This document shows, in pieces, positions 10,994 to 23,624 of a stretch of 64,000 nt of DNA. The DNA lies in contig NC_134455.1 of assembly GCF_047948215.1 (NCBI RefSeq), forward strand, positions 160,314,575 to 160,378,574, in the 5' to 3' direction. The translations under genes were made by a program, and so were the position numbers. Each line of letters begins with the position of its first letter. The stretch's first letter is position 1. The DNA comes from Lycorma delicatula (taxonomy: Eukaryota > Arthropoda > Insecta > Hemiptera > Fulgoridae). The notes beneath the pieces are model-generated. The model ran no database searches and was not told the origin of the DNA. It saw only the letters and a program-made list of their open reading frames with translations.

Positions 10994-12458
10994 CTAAAAG
11001 AAAATGCACATCAAACAATAACATAAAATATCTGTATGACAATTCAAGATATACAAATTATTACTATTTTTCAAAATATATTTCAAGAAGCAATTGACAG
11101 CTAGTTATCCACAAACAAAATGGCAACAACTTGGACCAGTAAAACTATATCACCCATTTAACTTTAGTGATCTATAGAAACAGGTTTATTAAACATTGGT
11201 TAATGAATAATGACACATCAGTATTTGAATAATCTTTCTTTATAACATTAAGAACATCTTTACTATAATTACAATTTGGCAATATTAGTTACTACTAAGC
11301 AGCATCAAACATTTTCTATGTAATAACATATTTTTAATCAATGAGGCCATTGGTTATTAGCATGTATATCAGTATAAGTACAGTTCTGTGCTTTCATCCT
11401 ATTTTTAAACTAAATTTCAGAAATATGATTTTTTACTTAATATATTTACATTACAAATATACTTTTATAACAAACCCTTATCTTTCATCACTTCATTCAG
11501 AAACTTCCAAAGGTAAGGACAACTAAAAATTATCCCATACTAAAAAATTAAGTTGGCAAAAACAATTTGTTTTAAAAATGTTACATTTTTATTTATAATA
11601 TAATATGTCTTAATTATTACAAACTAAAAATGTATTTCATAAAAAACAAATGAGAATACATTTTTGGTATTTAAGTATCAAAGTTTCTGGACTTATTTAT
11701 TGCAGATCTATTTATGATCTTTTGGGGCTTTTGTATAATTTTTTTGTAAGCGCAGCAACTATAAAATATTACTGGCATATTTAAAAGATTAATAAGTTTT
11801 TAAAATATATTAATTAATGTGTTTTTAATAATTATATTTATATGTTTAAAAAACTAAGAAAAGCCTACTATACTGAAAAAAAAGTGCTTAAAGAGAAATG
11901 GAATTCTTGCTCTTCACATCAAAATTCACTCCTGGATTATGTAGAAAAACAGGAAACTGTTACATGAAACATGATTTACTTACACTATTAACATGTTTTA
12001 TTTAATGAATATGTCTGCTTACTGAAAATTATTTATATAGGAAAATCTAATAAGTTAACGTTTACAATAATTAAAAGAATGCTTTAATGTGGTGATTACA
12101 CTATTTTACACCTGGTATATAATAAGTACTATTCTGTATATAAATGAAAGTATGCAGGATGGCAACGCATAATTAATGGGATCATGCCGCTGAGCAATAA
12201 GTAAAACAACTGATAAGAAGAATAAGAAGTATTTGATTCCAGAAGTATTCTCTATTTGAACACCACACAGAAACTGAAAAAATCAATTTATACAACAAAT
12301 TACAAAACAAAAGATATTAAAAAAAAATATATTTAAAAATAGAACAATTCACTAATTTAACTTATATAATCTAAAACCAAACCAAATAAATCATTGGTTA
12401 TACACAGAGAAGAAAATTAAAAAAGTAAGAAAAAATGAAACAAGTTAAATAATCTTAC
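10994..12458. other. Cand1 intron (exon 10 to exon 11), nothing recognised
   Basis: About 1.5 kb of AT-rich sequence without recognisable coding or repeat ends. Confidence 0.5.
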
Positions 12459-12647
12459 CCTTATCTTTGTTTCACTGTAAAGCTGAGGTAGTACAGTATC
12501 CAATAAATCTCTAATTAGTGATGGTTTGTTATGTGCAGCAGAATTAAATGCGACTAGTGCAACCCTTCTAACATTTAGATCAGGATCTTGTAGAGCTCTC
12601 AGGAACTGACCAATATTTGCTCTAAGAAGTGGGTCAATTGCTTGCGG
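12459..12647 (-). CDS. Cand1: Cand1 internal exon 10 of 12
   Basis: 189 nt, 63 codons, phase 0-0: [60 protein letters not shown] and KIR. Acceptor AG at 12649-12648 after a T run; donor gtaaga from 12458. Confidence 0.96.
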
Positions 12648-13408
12648 CTACAAAAAAAAAAAATTTTGATACAATATAGAACATTAAAGACAATAATATG
12701 AATGATAATACATGCATAACTGTGTAGAATATCAAAGTTTTAATTTATAAGCATTTTTGAGGATATTAGTAGAATAACTTGTTTTTGCAGTTTTGTTTTA
12801 TAAAATCATAGGATTGAAATTAAAACAAAAATCTTAATCACAGTATGGGTATGTTTTTAATTTTAATGGAAAGTGATCCAGGGAAAATGAATGAGTTAGA
12901 AAAAATACCATGACTCTAGTCTGATAAAGAAATTAGAGTGGAAATTTCATTTTTCCTAAGGCCAAAGAAATCAAAACAGTTGAAAAACAAAATCAGTCTT
13001 CTTTTTCTACTTACTACATTATTAATACACAATATTATCAAATAATTTCAGTCATTTCTATGAAGAAATTATATTAAATTACAATAATGCTGTTAAACAG
13101 AAAGTTGCCTTTCATTTAAATTTATACCATAGACAACATAAAAAACCAATATCGACAATATACATGCAAATAACTCATAAATAAAGGCTTTTTAAGCAAC
13201 TCTATGTGATTTCCTATTTAGATAAATTAGAAAAAACTTCAGAATGAAGTGTTTTATAAACTAACATCTTTAATATTTATTGTATAACTACCAAATTACA
13301 AGAGGATATTACAGCTCCAGTTTATTCCAGTAAGAAAGTATGATAAGAAATAGGATTGTAAAATTATCAAGAAATTTGTCTACAATTTTTTTTCAGCTAT
13401 CTGGTCCA
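12648..13408. other. Cand1 intron sequence, nothing recognised
   Basis: AT-rich, ending at the TA target of the mariner at 13411. Confidence 0.5.
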
Positions 13409-13410
13409 TA

Positions 13411-14708
13411 CGAGGTGTGTTCAAAAAGAAACAATAATTTTGAAATTTCACGGATTGTAGTCTTTCAATTCTCAGGAATTTTTTGTTGTTGTATTGGTAA
13501 ACATGTCTGAAAAGTATCTGTACATTTTTAGCCATATTGGATATTTAGTCTGTTGTCAGCTGTCAATAGGATAACACGTGTTTTGGTACGATCGGCGATT
13601 TATTATTTGCATATATAATGGATCAGAAAATTTGCATTAAATTTGGTTATAAGACTGAAATAAAGTGTCGCAATGTTTTAAAATTGCTAAATATTGCTTT
13701 TGGTGAGTCTGCTACGAGTAAAGCAAAGGTTTATGAGTGGTATAAGCACTTCCAAGAAAGTTTTGAAGATGACAAGCACCCTGGACGCACATCACCAACT
13801 GATGAAAACGTGGAAAAAGAGAAAGAAATGATTATGAATGATCGCTGAATCATAATCAGAAAAGTTGCTGATGCTGTTGGGATATCAACTGGCTCATGAC
13901 ATAACATTTTTTCAGATGTTTTGGGTATGAAATGTGTAACAGCAAAATTTTTTCCAAAATTGTTGAATTTCGAACAAAAATACCGGCGAATGGAAGTTTC
14001 TCAGGAGTCGCTAAATGAAGTCAACAATGATGCAGAACTACTGAAACTTCTCATAACAGGTGATGAAACATGGGTTTATGAAATGATGTTGAAACTAAGG
14101 CTCAATCATCCCAGTGGAGGCATTCTGGATCAACAAGACGAAAAAAGCTCGACAAGTACGATCAAATGTGAAGGTTATGCTCACTGCGTTCTTCGATTTT
14201 AACAGCATAGTGCATCATAAGTTATTGCCAAAAGGTCAAACAATAAGGAGTATTAATTACAAGTTCAACACCATTTGCATGAAGCAATCCAAAAAAAAGA
14301 CCGGATTTGTGGAGAAACAATTCATGGGTTTACACCACGATAATGCACCTGCTCACACTTCATTGCTTGCTCATCAATTTTTAGCAAAAAACAACACTGT
14401 AATGACACCCCAGCTGCCATATTCACTAGACATGGCCCATATGACATTTTTCTATTCCCAAAAATAAAGAGCACCTTAAAAGGCAGTCATTTTACAAGCA
14501 AAGAGAAAATTAAAAGCGAATAGTTGAAAGAGCTAAACACTATTCCAAAGACTGAGTTCCAGAAGTGTTTTGGGGATTGGCAAAAGCGCTGGCACAAGTG
14601 TATAATATCTAACTGGGACTATATTGAAGGGGATAACATTAATGTAGACAAATAAATAAAATTCTTTCAAAAAAACAAAAATTCTTGTTACTTTTTGAAC
14701 ACACCTTG
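13411..14708 (+). mobile_element. Mariner transposon, complete ends, dead transposase
   Basis: 1298 bp flanked by TA at 13409-13410 and 14709-14710. Terminal inverted repeats cgaggtgtgttcaaaaagaa and, at the right end reverse-complemented, caaggtgtgttcaaaaagta continue for about 28 bp with few differences. Length and ends are those of classical mariners. Confidence 0.93.
13618..14655 (+). pseudogene. Mariner transposase pseudogene (DDE, Tc1/mariner)
   Basis: Starts MDQKICIKFGYKTEIKCRNV with a mariner helix-turn-helix and AKVYEWYKHFQESFEDDKHP, GRTSPTDENVEK. First catalytic Asp is in ITGDETWVYE (about 14070); second in LHHDNAPAHTSLLAHQFLA (about 14340). The third Asp region reads DMAHMTFF in the open frame because of a small indel. 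In the shifted frame the expected Asp-Ile-Phe-Leu-Phe follows, and the C-terminal block (ELNTIPKTEFQKCFGDWQKR) continues to about 14655. There is also an in-frame stop near 13846 and another frameshift in the middle (two overlapping frames at 14114-14202). Not functional. Confidence 0.92.
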
Positions 14709-14864
14709 TATATACATGTGAAGATTTTTTGAAGGCCACAAAAACTTTTTTTCTTAATAGAGAGGTCTCTCATCAGAAGAAACTGAAAAGTTTGGCTTGC
14801 AAGATGGGGAAAAGTTTATGGCTTGCAAGAATGCAGTGACACATAATCAAAGAGCACTTAAGTA

Positions 14865-14968
14865 TTGACAGTTTTTTTGGATTTTGGCCTTTTATGGACA
14901 CTTTTGGTCCAGTTGGTTGCAATCAAAAAGTTGTGCACCTCCCCTTTTGGGAGGTGCACAACTAGATC
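14865..14968 (+). repeat. Helitron-like interspersed repeat fragment with perfect hairpin
   Basis: The segment with ggacacttttggtccagttg, ttgcaatcaaaa and a gtgcacctcccctttt block also occurs at about 28030-28105 in the Helitron-like element. Here gttgtgcacctccc (14930-14943) is followed by ctttt and its perfect complement (14949-14962), a 14-bp stem. Flanks 14710-14864 and 14969-15110 look repeat-derived but I could not place them. Confidence 0.7.
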
Positions 14969-15256
14969 TTGTATCTCCTGCTCAGACATTCTGCTACTGA
15001 TGTGGGAATGTGACCTATGGACATGGCTGGCCAGTTGCAAACCTCCACACATATCCAACAACTACCCACAGTGCCCCACCACATTCACTGCTCTTTCTGT
15101 CTGAGCGGCAAAAATCCAGTTTATATTTGAATGACCTTCGTAATATCAACATGATCACATGGACATCTTTTATAAATGCACTGGCAATAATAAGCTAATG
15201 TTATTTTCTTATAAATTCATTTATGAAAAGAGAACAGAATAAATGGGAACACATAC

Positions 15257-15514
15257 TTGATCAGAAATTGTAAACTTAACAGCTGTAAGAACTGTTGTTC
15301 TCATCAAAGCAGAATCAGAACTAAGTGATTCCTGTAATCTTGGCAGAAGTGCAGGAGGATCAATCAAAGTCAATTTACCAAGACATTCTGCAACAACATT
15401 CCTTGTACCTTCTTCACCACACTTGCAATGTCGAAACAACTGTTGCCATATTGCAGGTACAAATGGTAATAACTGGGCTATACCTGTTGGAGTGGCTGAC
15501 TGACAAGTTATCAC
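15257..15514 (-). CDS. Cand1: Cand1 internal exon 9 of 12
   Basis: 258 nt, 86 codons, phase 0-0: VITCQSATPTGIAQLLPFVP, AIWQQLFRHCKCGEEGTRNV, VAECLGKLTLIDPPALLPRL and LTAVKFTISDQ. Acceptor AG at 15516-15515, donor GT at 15256-15255. The EEGTRNVVAECLGKLTLIDP block is a Cand1 hallmark. Confidence 0.96.
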
Positions 15515-16020
15515 CTGAAATAAAGATAAAAATGTATAATACATCACAATTTTATTAATAGCTGAAGTCAACCAACCAACTGATAAGTCATAAATACCTT
15601 TCATATTTTAATCTTTTAATTATTTATTTTTCTATAATTGTTTTAAAGGACAAAAACCAACAAATTTGATCAGAAGATCGAACTAAAATAACAATTTCAA
15701 AATATTTGAATTTAAAATATCAATTAATAAGACAAACAGAAAAGATCAAACTGATGATACATTATTTCAGATTTCTCTTAATTAAACCATACTAACCCAC
15801 AGGAAATAATATAACACATACCTGTAACTTAACAGTATCATAGAGGGCATCATGAAATAAAGAACTTGTCTTTGAAGAAGTTTATTTTATGAACAGTTTG
15901 ATAGAAAAAGAGTATTGAGCTTTTACCACATTTACCTTTTGTTTTGTATAATTCCTAAGAATTTTATTTAACAAACACTTGTTCAGATGATTATTTTTCA
16001 TTTTACCATTGAACCATTTT
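15515..16020. other. Cand1 intron sequence, nothing recognised
   Basis: AT-rich, upstream of exon 9; no element seen. Confidence 0.45.
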
Positions 16021-16775
16021 ACCACTTGCTTTCACAATAGTGCGATTTCAATGTCCCAAAACTATTGTAACAGATATTAGAAAATTGCTATTTCAATAAG
16101 CCAGGACATTAAAAAACTTTCTATTTCTGCTTAGGTAAAGACAAGAAATTTTTTTTACAATGATCCTATGTATTGTGTGAGCAACTTAAATATCAAACTG
16201 CTATAGACTAAACACAGTTGCAACATGTGGCATTTTATGAATAAAATGAAAAAATAAGAAAGAATCAATCAAATTTTTAAAAAAGATTTTAGAAGTGAGT
16301 GTCCAGTGTAGCAATGCAATTTTGTGGTAGAGTGATCTATTGAGTCACCTGATTTAAATCATTGTTGTCAATGCTACTGATTTCTTATTGAATGTTCATC
16401 TTCAATTCATCGATAGTATGGGAATTTGATTCCCAACTCTAGGAAAAAGTACGGTTCATTCTTCTGTAAAAGTTGCATGAACACACACTATTGAATCATT
16501 TGATGTGTGACACATTGCTCTGTCTTGTTGAAGAAACTATTACCTTTTTTACCATCTGTTAACTGGGCATAGAATACGTCAAAAACTGTACAGTACACAT
16601 CAGCACTGACATTCTGATCAATAAATACTGACTCCACTATACCAGAAACAGCACACTGTACAATGATTTATTTCATTGCGATGTGAATACTCAAATCATC
16701 TGCTGAGGATTAACTTTCTCAATAAATGAAACTGTGCCTTATCTGATATGAAAAACAGCATTGAAAATGTTTTTT
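16021..16775 (-). mobile_element. Decayed IS630/Tc1-like transposase remnant
   Basis: Minus-strand pieces in order: FISDKAQFHL (about 16750, first catalytic Asp block, normally SDEAxFH), then FLQQDRAMCHTSNDSI (about 16540-16490, second Asp block, normally QQDGAxxHTA). The rest is broken by stops. Same transposase family as the elements at 38150-39090, 52195-52390 and 53215-54503. Confidence 0.6.
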
Positions 16776-17936
16776 AAAGCCAGTCGCAATAATTAAGTTG
16801 TTTCAGTTTGTATGTTGTTCTCTTGTTACAAGATATGTTACAAAATTTAAATCGTGAAGAATCTTATGGTAAAATGTATATTTTACAAAACTTTTTTGTG
16901 GCAATTTACATTAGATTTTTTCAAATTGGCAAAATTCTTCTTTGAATATCAGCTATGGTCTCTGCAGCCATAACGGAAGGCTGCCTATTTTGTTTTGCAC
17001 TTGAAATTGTCCCCTTTGTACGTAACTTTTTAACTGAATCACGTATGCTAGAAGGAAAGGAGCATTTACAACAGGAAGGAAATAATATGTTAAGGAAAGA
17101 AGCATTTTTATTAAAACAGCTGGCAATCTCAATTTTTTGTAAGGCAAAGAATAAAATAATCATTTCACAGTGTTCCTCAGGGAAACAGTTGTTTAGATAA
17201 CATTATAATGCCAGCACAGTACTCCATGGTGATGTGAAGTAACAGTTTCCTTTCCTGGCAGGGCATAGGTTTTATTACACATTTTTTCATCTCACTGTTA
17301 TGTGAATTTTATTAACAATTGGTCAACAATGAAATAGACAATTGGAAGCTGTCAAAAAAAGCAGCACTATTTCAGAATGTTATTTACAGTAATATATACA
17401 GTTTTCTTCAAATAAATTAAAACTCAATAATAACAAATCAAAAGAACAAGGTTTGGTATGGCATAAGACTTGTTTTTCTAAGGGATTCATAAGATACAAC
17501 CTCTTCAAAAGAAAATTTTTTTTGGTTTGTGACCAAAATTATAGGAGTTCGTGGTTATGATTCTCTAATACTAATGTTACTTTCATGCAGTACTTAATAC
17601 ATTTTTTTTTTTTTTTACAAAAATGCAACAAGTGAAGCTTATTAGTGAGTAATATTTTACAATGTTTGTAAGTATGAGGTGGTTTCAAAAAGAAAATTTG
17701 CCAGCATTAAACTCCAACACTGTTATTAAAATTGGCCTAAGTAACAAACACAATAATCATTTGTTCTTTAATGAATTTTACTGTAATGTTGAACTTTTCT
17801 AGGTATGGTAACACATCAGGATGATAGTCATTAAATTCATAACTCAATTAATTAAAATTAAATTCATGAATTTCTATTCACCAAGACAAGCTGTACATTT
17901 TTAATTGATGAATGACTGAGATTATTCTCATGGTGA
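16776..17936. other. Cand1 intron sequence, nothing recognised
   Basis: A short open stretch on each strand around 16955-17200 does not resemble a known protein. No repeat ends identified. Confidence 0.4.
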
Positions 17937-17941
17937 ATTTA

Positions 17942-19290
17942 TGAGGGTCATCCAAAAGTAAAAACCATTTTTGTTTCATAACAAATTTATTTGAACTTTA
18001 AAGAATGCATAATAATCTACATAAGACACAAGATTGTCAATCGCTTTTGAATCATCAATTAATGATAACGTTTACATTTTTTAAGGTATTTTTCCATACC
18101 TTATAAGTTCAAGCATCGATAAATCATGGCAGTAGTTTTTGTATGCCATAGTCAAAAAAGTCTAATACCAGTCTATTAAGCCACTCACCAACAACTGTCT
18201 TGATGTCATCATTTTCAGAACAGTTTCCACCAAGAAACTCCTTCAATTTTGCAAACATGCAGAAATCGATTGGAGCTAGATCTGGACTGTTTAGCCGATA
18301 ATTAAAAACATCCCTTCCAAAACCTTTGAGAAATTCTTAAGTTTTTTTGCAGCATGTGGACATGCATTGTCATGAACAAAATACACTCCACAAGTCAAAA
18401 GACCACACTGATGATTTTGAATTTTGCATCCAAGTTTTATAAAAATTTCTGAATAAGAGTTGGCGTTAACTGTTTCTCCATGAGTCTTAAACTCACTCAG
18501 TATAACTCAGTCATGATCCCAAAAAACTGTGGCCATCACTTTGCATTTTGAAAGTGTTTGAATTCTTTTGGCTTTAAAGGTAATTGAGAATGATATCTGA
18601 TGTTTACTCTCTAGTGTGTAGTATGAAACCCATGTTTCATTACCAGTCACTATGTGATTAAGCATTTCATCGCCATCTCTATAGTACCAGTCCAGGAATG
18701 ATAAGGCATCATATGTGTGGTTTTTTGTGATTGTCTGTCAACATTCTAGGGGCCCATTGGGCATAAATTTTATGGTAAATGAACAGTCACAATTTCATGT
18801 AACACAGACTGTGAACTTAAAGAAAATTTGTCACTAAGTTAGTCTAATTTAAAATGCAGATTCTCTTTAACATCTCTGTCAATCTGCTTTTTTAGCTGTC
18901 CCAGTAATGAGAGTAGGGCATTTGGAGTACTGCTTATCATGAACAGATGTTTCCCCTGCTGTAAATAAGTGACATCATTTCCTTATGTTTCCTTCGTTCG
19001 TTACACTATCACCATATATGGCAGTAATTTGATGAAGAATTTCTATAGGAGCAGCAAAAAGCATATGACCAATTAATTTTACATCACAATTGGCAGGATT
19101 TTCAATTTTTTTATTAATTATAAACAGAAGTAAAATCACTATGTCATAGTACTGCGATGAAATTTTGTGCAGCGCTAGCAAAACAACTGAGATCAGCTGA
19201 CTTGACCCATTATTGTAAATGAAGCTGCATGCATGTGATGTCCAAATGTGATGTCCAAACACATATTACCTGCTAGTAAAGTTTAAAAAA
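17942..19290 (-). mobile_element. Decayed mariner-like element
   Basis: The left end has gagggtcatccaaaagtaaa, a mariner-type terminus after TATGA. Minus-strand blocks in order: IEILHQITAIYGDSVTNEG (about 19060), GETSVHDKQYSKCPTLITG (about 18950), SLSSQSVLHEIVTVHLPYNL (about 18810), and GFGRDVFNYRLNSPDLAPID then FCMFAKLKEFLGGN (about 18330-18220), which holds the third catalytic Asp region (SPDLAPxD). Many stops. The right terminal repeat was not found, so that border is approximate. Confidence 0.72.
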
Positions 19291-19930
19291 TGGAACTGGT
19301 AACAAATGAAACATTTTTCAGTAACTGTAAAGTAATAAACATTTTTTTTTTTAAACAAATTGTAATAAATTATGGAGATTAAAAAATGCAAAATTTAGCT
19401 TCTAAACAGGAGTAACCATTCAATAGAGAATGTTCAAATTTTAATCTTAGGCTACTATTTCAAAGAGAGGGTGTTAGAGTCAGAGTAGCTCAGTAATGAA
19501 TATGACTGCAATGGGATCCACTGAGTTGAGTGGGATAAAATCTCCTTTAGTAATTTGGACTGAGAAATAAGATGTGCCTCTTGTTTCATTTTCTATCTTC
19601 TTTATAGGATAGAAACTTTCACTTACAGGAATAACTTACAACTTTTAACATTTCAAAAATAATCATCAGTTTTCTCTTTTAACTTAGTATTAGTATTTTG
19701 GTAAGTCTTTCTCTTTTATACTCTACAATCCAAAAGGCTTATATTAATATTTTCTTCTTCAGGAAATAATGATATTGATTATCATTCACGTTAAAAGAAT
19801 AACACAAAGGGACAAATAATAACAAAATACAGTCGTACCTTGTGGACTGCATTTAGTTCATGCAAAGAAAATTGTGATCTGAAAAACCATGAACAATGAA
19901 ACATCTGGTACACCCAAAAATATGTAATGT
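19291..19930. other. Cand1 intron sequence, nothing recognised
   Basis: No recognisable element; AT-rich. Confidence 0.4.
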
Positions 19931-20110
19931 ACAAGGTTTGTTAAAAAAAAAGACCAAATCTTTTAAATTCTGCGCCAACGTCTGTAGATAGCATGCTCTG
20001 GCCACTGTGTGCACCTAGCAGCATATCTTGATAACATATCGCCTTTTACTGGGTTGTAACCTATGCATTAGTTATCAAGTAACTACAGATTGAATGAGGT
20101 CCTTTATAGC
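19931..20110 (+). mobile_element. Possible mariner terminal fragment
   Basis: tacaaggtttgttaaaaaaa resembles the mariner terminus at 13409 (tacgaggtgtgttcaaaaag) and is followed by GC-richer sequence as in mariner 5' UTRs. No transposase is left. Confidence 0.4.
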
Positions 20111-20806
20111 TTTCCGTGATTTTTAATTGAAAACGATTTCCATATTCAGTGAAAAATCTGTGTTCTTCATGATCCAATTAAATTGATATGATAATACTAA
20201 TTCTCTACAAATAAGTGGAGATTAGCAGCTTACTTTCTCTAAACCTTTTTGACATGGCTAATTAAAGAGATATTAAAAATAATTTTAATTAAAAAATAAT
20301 CTAAAAACTTTCTTCAATATTTCCCCAAAGATCCCTCTAATATATTAATGAGTCACATAAAGCCTGACATATTTTCTCAGATACTGCATAAGCTTTATAA
20401 TGAAGAATAAATGGATCTCAATTTGTGAAGTAAAATCTAAATGAACAGACTGATGACTGAATCAGTTAATGTTGTATCTGACTGGTAAGTCAGATATTAT
20501 TATTAATTAAAATTGAATTACAATTATTTATCAAATAACTGAATTAACCTCAGCATCTTTGAAGGAGTCAAAAAGTCTAATTTTGAAATCTCTGCAATCT
20601 TGAGTTCTCCTCTTTTATAACAATGACTTCATTATTTTGTAATAATTGCATTTAGCCTGTATCTGAAACAACAGATTTTTCTTTTCTTTATTTCTACTGT
20701 GGGTAATTTCATTCATTTGTACACATTTAATAAAAAGTTGACCGTCACCTCTTAGCCTATTACTAATAAAATTGAAATGAAACAGTTGTTACAATAATAT
20801 CATTAC
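20111..20806. other. Cand1 intron sequence, nothing recognised
   Basis: AT-rich up to the donor of exon 8. Confidence 0.45.
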
Positions 20807-21005
20807 CTCTTTTAGAGAATGTAAGAGTAGATATTGCCTCTTAGGCTGAGATTCAATCTCTTGTAATATAAACGGAAGATATTGTTGTAAATTACCAATA
20901 GCAATGCTACCCAAGGCATAACTAGCTGCAGATTTAACTTCTTCTGACAGTGGTGAAAATGATGATAAAATTAACTGTTTTAAATTGCCAACTCCACTCA
21001 AATCG
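20807..21005 (-). CDS. Cand1: Cand1 internal exon 8 of 12
   Basis: 199 nt. One base completes Ile, then DLSGVGNLKQLILSSFSPLS, EEVKSAASYALGSIAIGNLQ, QYLPFILQEIESQPKRQYLL and LHSLKE, phase 0 end. Acceptor AG at 21007-21006, donor GT at 20806-20805. Very high similarity to the conserved C-terminal HEAT repeats. Confidence 0.96.
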
Positions 21006-22334
21006 CTATAAAAAAAAAATTAAGAAATTATGACAATTTACATATGAAATTTAAAAATTTATTCATATTTGTTGTTAGGATTATAATTAACAGGTATTCA
21101 CAGTTTCAGAACCCAAAAATTAACAGAAAAACTTACGTTAACCTATTTGCAATGATACTGCAGTTTCGTGAATCTCCATCCTACCATTTTCTGGTAATGT
21201 TATAATTGCTGGTCAATTAAAACACTGGACAATAGTCATATCTTCATGTAAATAAGATATGACAATAATAAAAAAAAGAATAATCATAATAATAAAACAA
21301 TAATAGTCATATAATAAGATATGACTGTTATATGATAATAGTCATGTAAATAAGATGGGAAAAATGGGTTTTTTAGTAAACATAGTTGTAATCAGCTCTA
21401 CTAAATCCAGTAAAACCACTCTTGATTTGCCACGCTTTAATTTACAGGTAATCTGAACATATGGGTTTTCTTAACCACAGTTGTGAATCAAAAGAAAAGA
21501 GGAAATATTCTTAAAGAGAAAAATTGCTGAGGTCCTGTTGGGACAGATTGTAGCCTGAATTATAAGCAACAGGCAGCAGCAGATCAGTCAATGATATACA
21601 GATTATCTATTTAACATTGGAATTTAATTGACATTGAAAATAAATCAAAGAAAATAATGAATAAATGATTGAGAGAAAAAGCTATTGATGCTAGATGTAA
21701 AATTTAAATGAAAAAGAAATTGTTATGATTAAAATTAAGACAATCGACTGAAGAAAATGTAAAGTATAAGTTTTGCCTGCATAATGGCGTAACTTATGGG
21801 GGGGGGGGAGAAGAAGTGGTCACAAAATGAAACAAATAGTAATAGGGACAAAAAGAAGCCAAACTCAAGAGAATTGCAAAAGAAAAGGACAACTTGCTCA
21901 AAAAAAAACAACCAAACTTTATTGAATTTATGAATAAGTTTTTTAAATGATCAAATGATCTAGTATTTTTGGTTTCACATGACTTTTAAACATGCTGTAG
22001 AGCGTATTTTATTGTACAATGAATAATATATTTATTTATTATATATAATAGTAGATTTTATAAAAAAAATCAATATACTTTTCTTCTGAAATAATTTTAA
22101 AACAATTCATAGTATTATAGTAATTAACTACGTTACTAATAGTTTAATTCTGAACTACATTCAAACATTCTAATTTTTAATTTTCAAAATTTCATCTATT
22201 TTACTGCTAAGGATCAATTACAGACGTTTTCTATATTTAAAAAAGAAAAACAATTTTTTAATTTATTTTTTTACGCTTTCATTTGCTGTGATAAAAAAAA
22301 TGTTGTGAACATATCTCAAAATTATTATACTCAC
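21006..22334. other. Cand1 intron (exon 7 to 8), local repeats only
   Basis: Around 21233-21355 the motif atagtcat with catgtaaataagat recurs three times in direct and inverted orientation. Otherwise nothing recognised. A run of nine or more G at about 21799 is notable. Confidence 0.45.
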
Positions 22335-22495
22335 ATATGCCTCCCAATTTCACCAATGACAAGTAATGCAAATATATGTTGAGGATCTGATGATGGATTT
22401 TCAATATCTTGTAAAAATTTATCTACAACAGAAAGAGCTTCTTGCTGCCAAGTTACAGTAACTGCAGCTACACATTTTGCCAAAGAATGGTATGC
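22335..22495 (-). CDS. Cand1: Cand1 internal exon 7 of 12
   Basis: 161 nt beginning phase 0 with AYHSLAKCVAAVTVTWQQEA, then LSVVDKFLQDIENPSSDPQH and IFALLVIGEIGRH, ending after two bases of Ile. Acceptor AG at 22497-22496; donor gtgagt from 22334. Less conserved than its neighbours, but position, phase and the AKCVAA and GEIGRHI blocks fit the family. Confidence 0.92.
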
Positions 22496-23349
22496 CTGAA
22501 AAAAAGTATTTCCACATTATTTACGATACATACTAATAAAGAAAAAATAACAAAAAACTGTAATAAAAGAACTACTATAACGAGCAACACACGATTATAA
22601 TTGCATTTAAGAATTGTAGAGAAATATAACTGAAATCAGAGAATAAATATACTGTAACGTATATGGCAGTAATGATTTTCACATCTTGCTGGTACGTAAT
22701 GGTACAACAGTATGAGAAGTATGTTATAATCATACTTAACAATAACAAAATTTCAAACAAATAACTTCAAAATTTTAGCATCAATGTAGTAAAAATCTAA
22801 AATAACATGATAATCCTTGCAATATATGTGCAATGTAAATGCAACAGCATGTGACCATAAAAAGTTACAATGTACATAAATACCAAAAGCTGCTTTCTCA
22901 CATCGTTTTTTTTTTTTTAAATCATGTAGTAGTAAAATAGTATTTACAATAAAGCCTGTTGTAAAACAAAAATTCTTAACCTAAGAACAACATTCTAGGT
23001 ATTGTGCACAAATAAAATGTCAGTAAACAATATACTGGAAAAGTTTTACTAACCTTCATACATTCAATCTTGCCTTTATAAATGAAATCTATTTCTGTTT
23101 TTAACTCAGAGAACCATTATAAAGAAAAGTTTTAAAACCACCACAAGAAAAATGCTAAAAACCACTTATTAATGGGTTGTGTCAAGTAAAATTTATAACC
23201 CCCTTAAAGGCATCAACAATAGTTTAAGATTTATGAAATAAACTTTAAAGTTAAGTGGTTTTGAAAGTAACATGATGAATATAAAAGAATTTATACGACA
23301 AGAATATAAAGGTATAAATGATTTAAAGAAAATAAATTATTTCAATCAG
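22496..23349. other. Cand1 intron sequence, nothing recognised
   Basis: AT-rich; no repeat ends or coding similarity. Confidence 0.4.
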
Positions 23350-23620
23350 CAGTACATATGAATTTTATGTTCCAAATGCTGTATCAGTAATTCTCAACAT
23401 TTTTAGCTCCATGACCACCAAAAAGTAAGAAAAAAAAATATAATGAATATTTTGCAGTGTAAGAGCACCATATTCGAACATGCATATGATATGTTTGAAC
23501 ACATCATGTTCTCAGTACTATAAGCATAAAAAATTACAGAACATAAGTTTACTTTCAAATGCGAAGCATGCATCTGGAGCCTTTTCTTAAGTTTTTGTGT
23601 AGTTTCACTGAAAATAATAA
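23350..23620 (+). mobile_element. Possible hAT-type terminal fragment
   Basis: cagtaattctcaacattttt followed by agctccatgaccaccaaaaa resembles the terminal consensus of many hAT elements (CAG.G.TTCTCAA...TTTT..CTC..GACC). No opposite end found; it directly abuts the long-inverted-repeat transposon. Confidence 0.35.
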
Positions 23621-23624
23621 TAAC

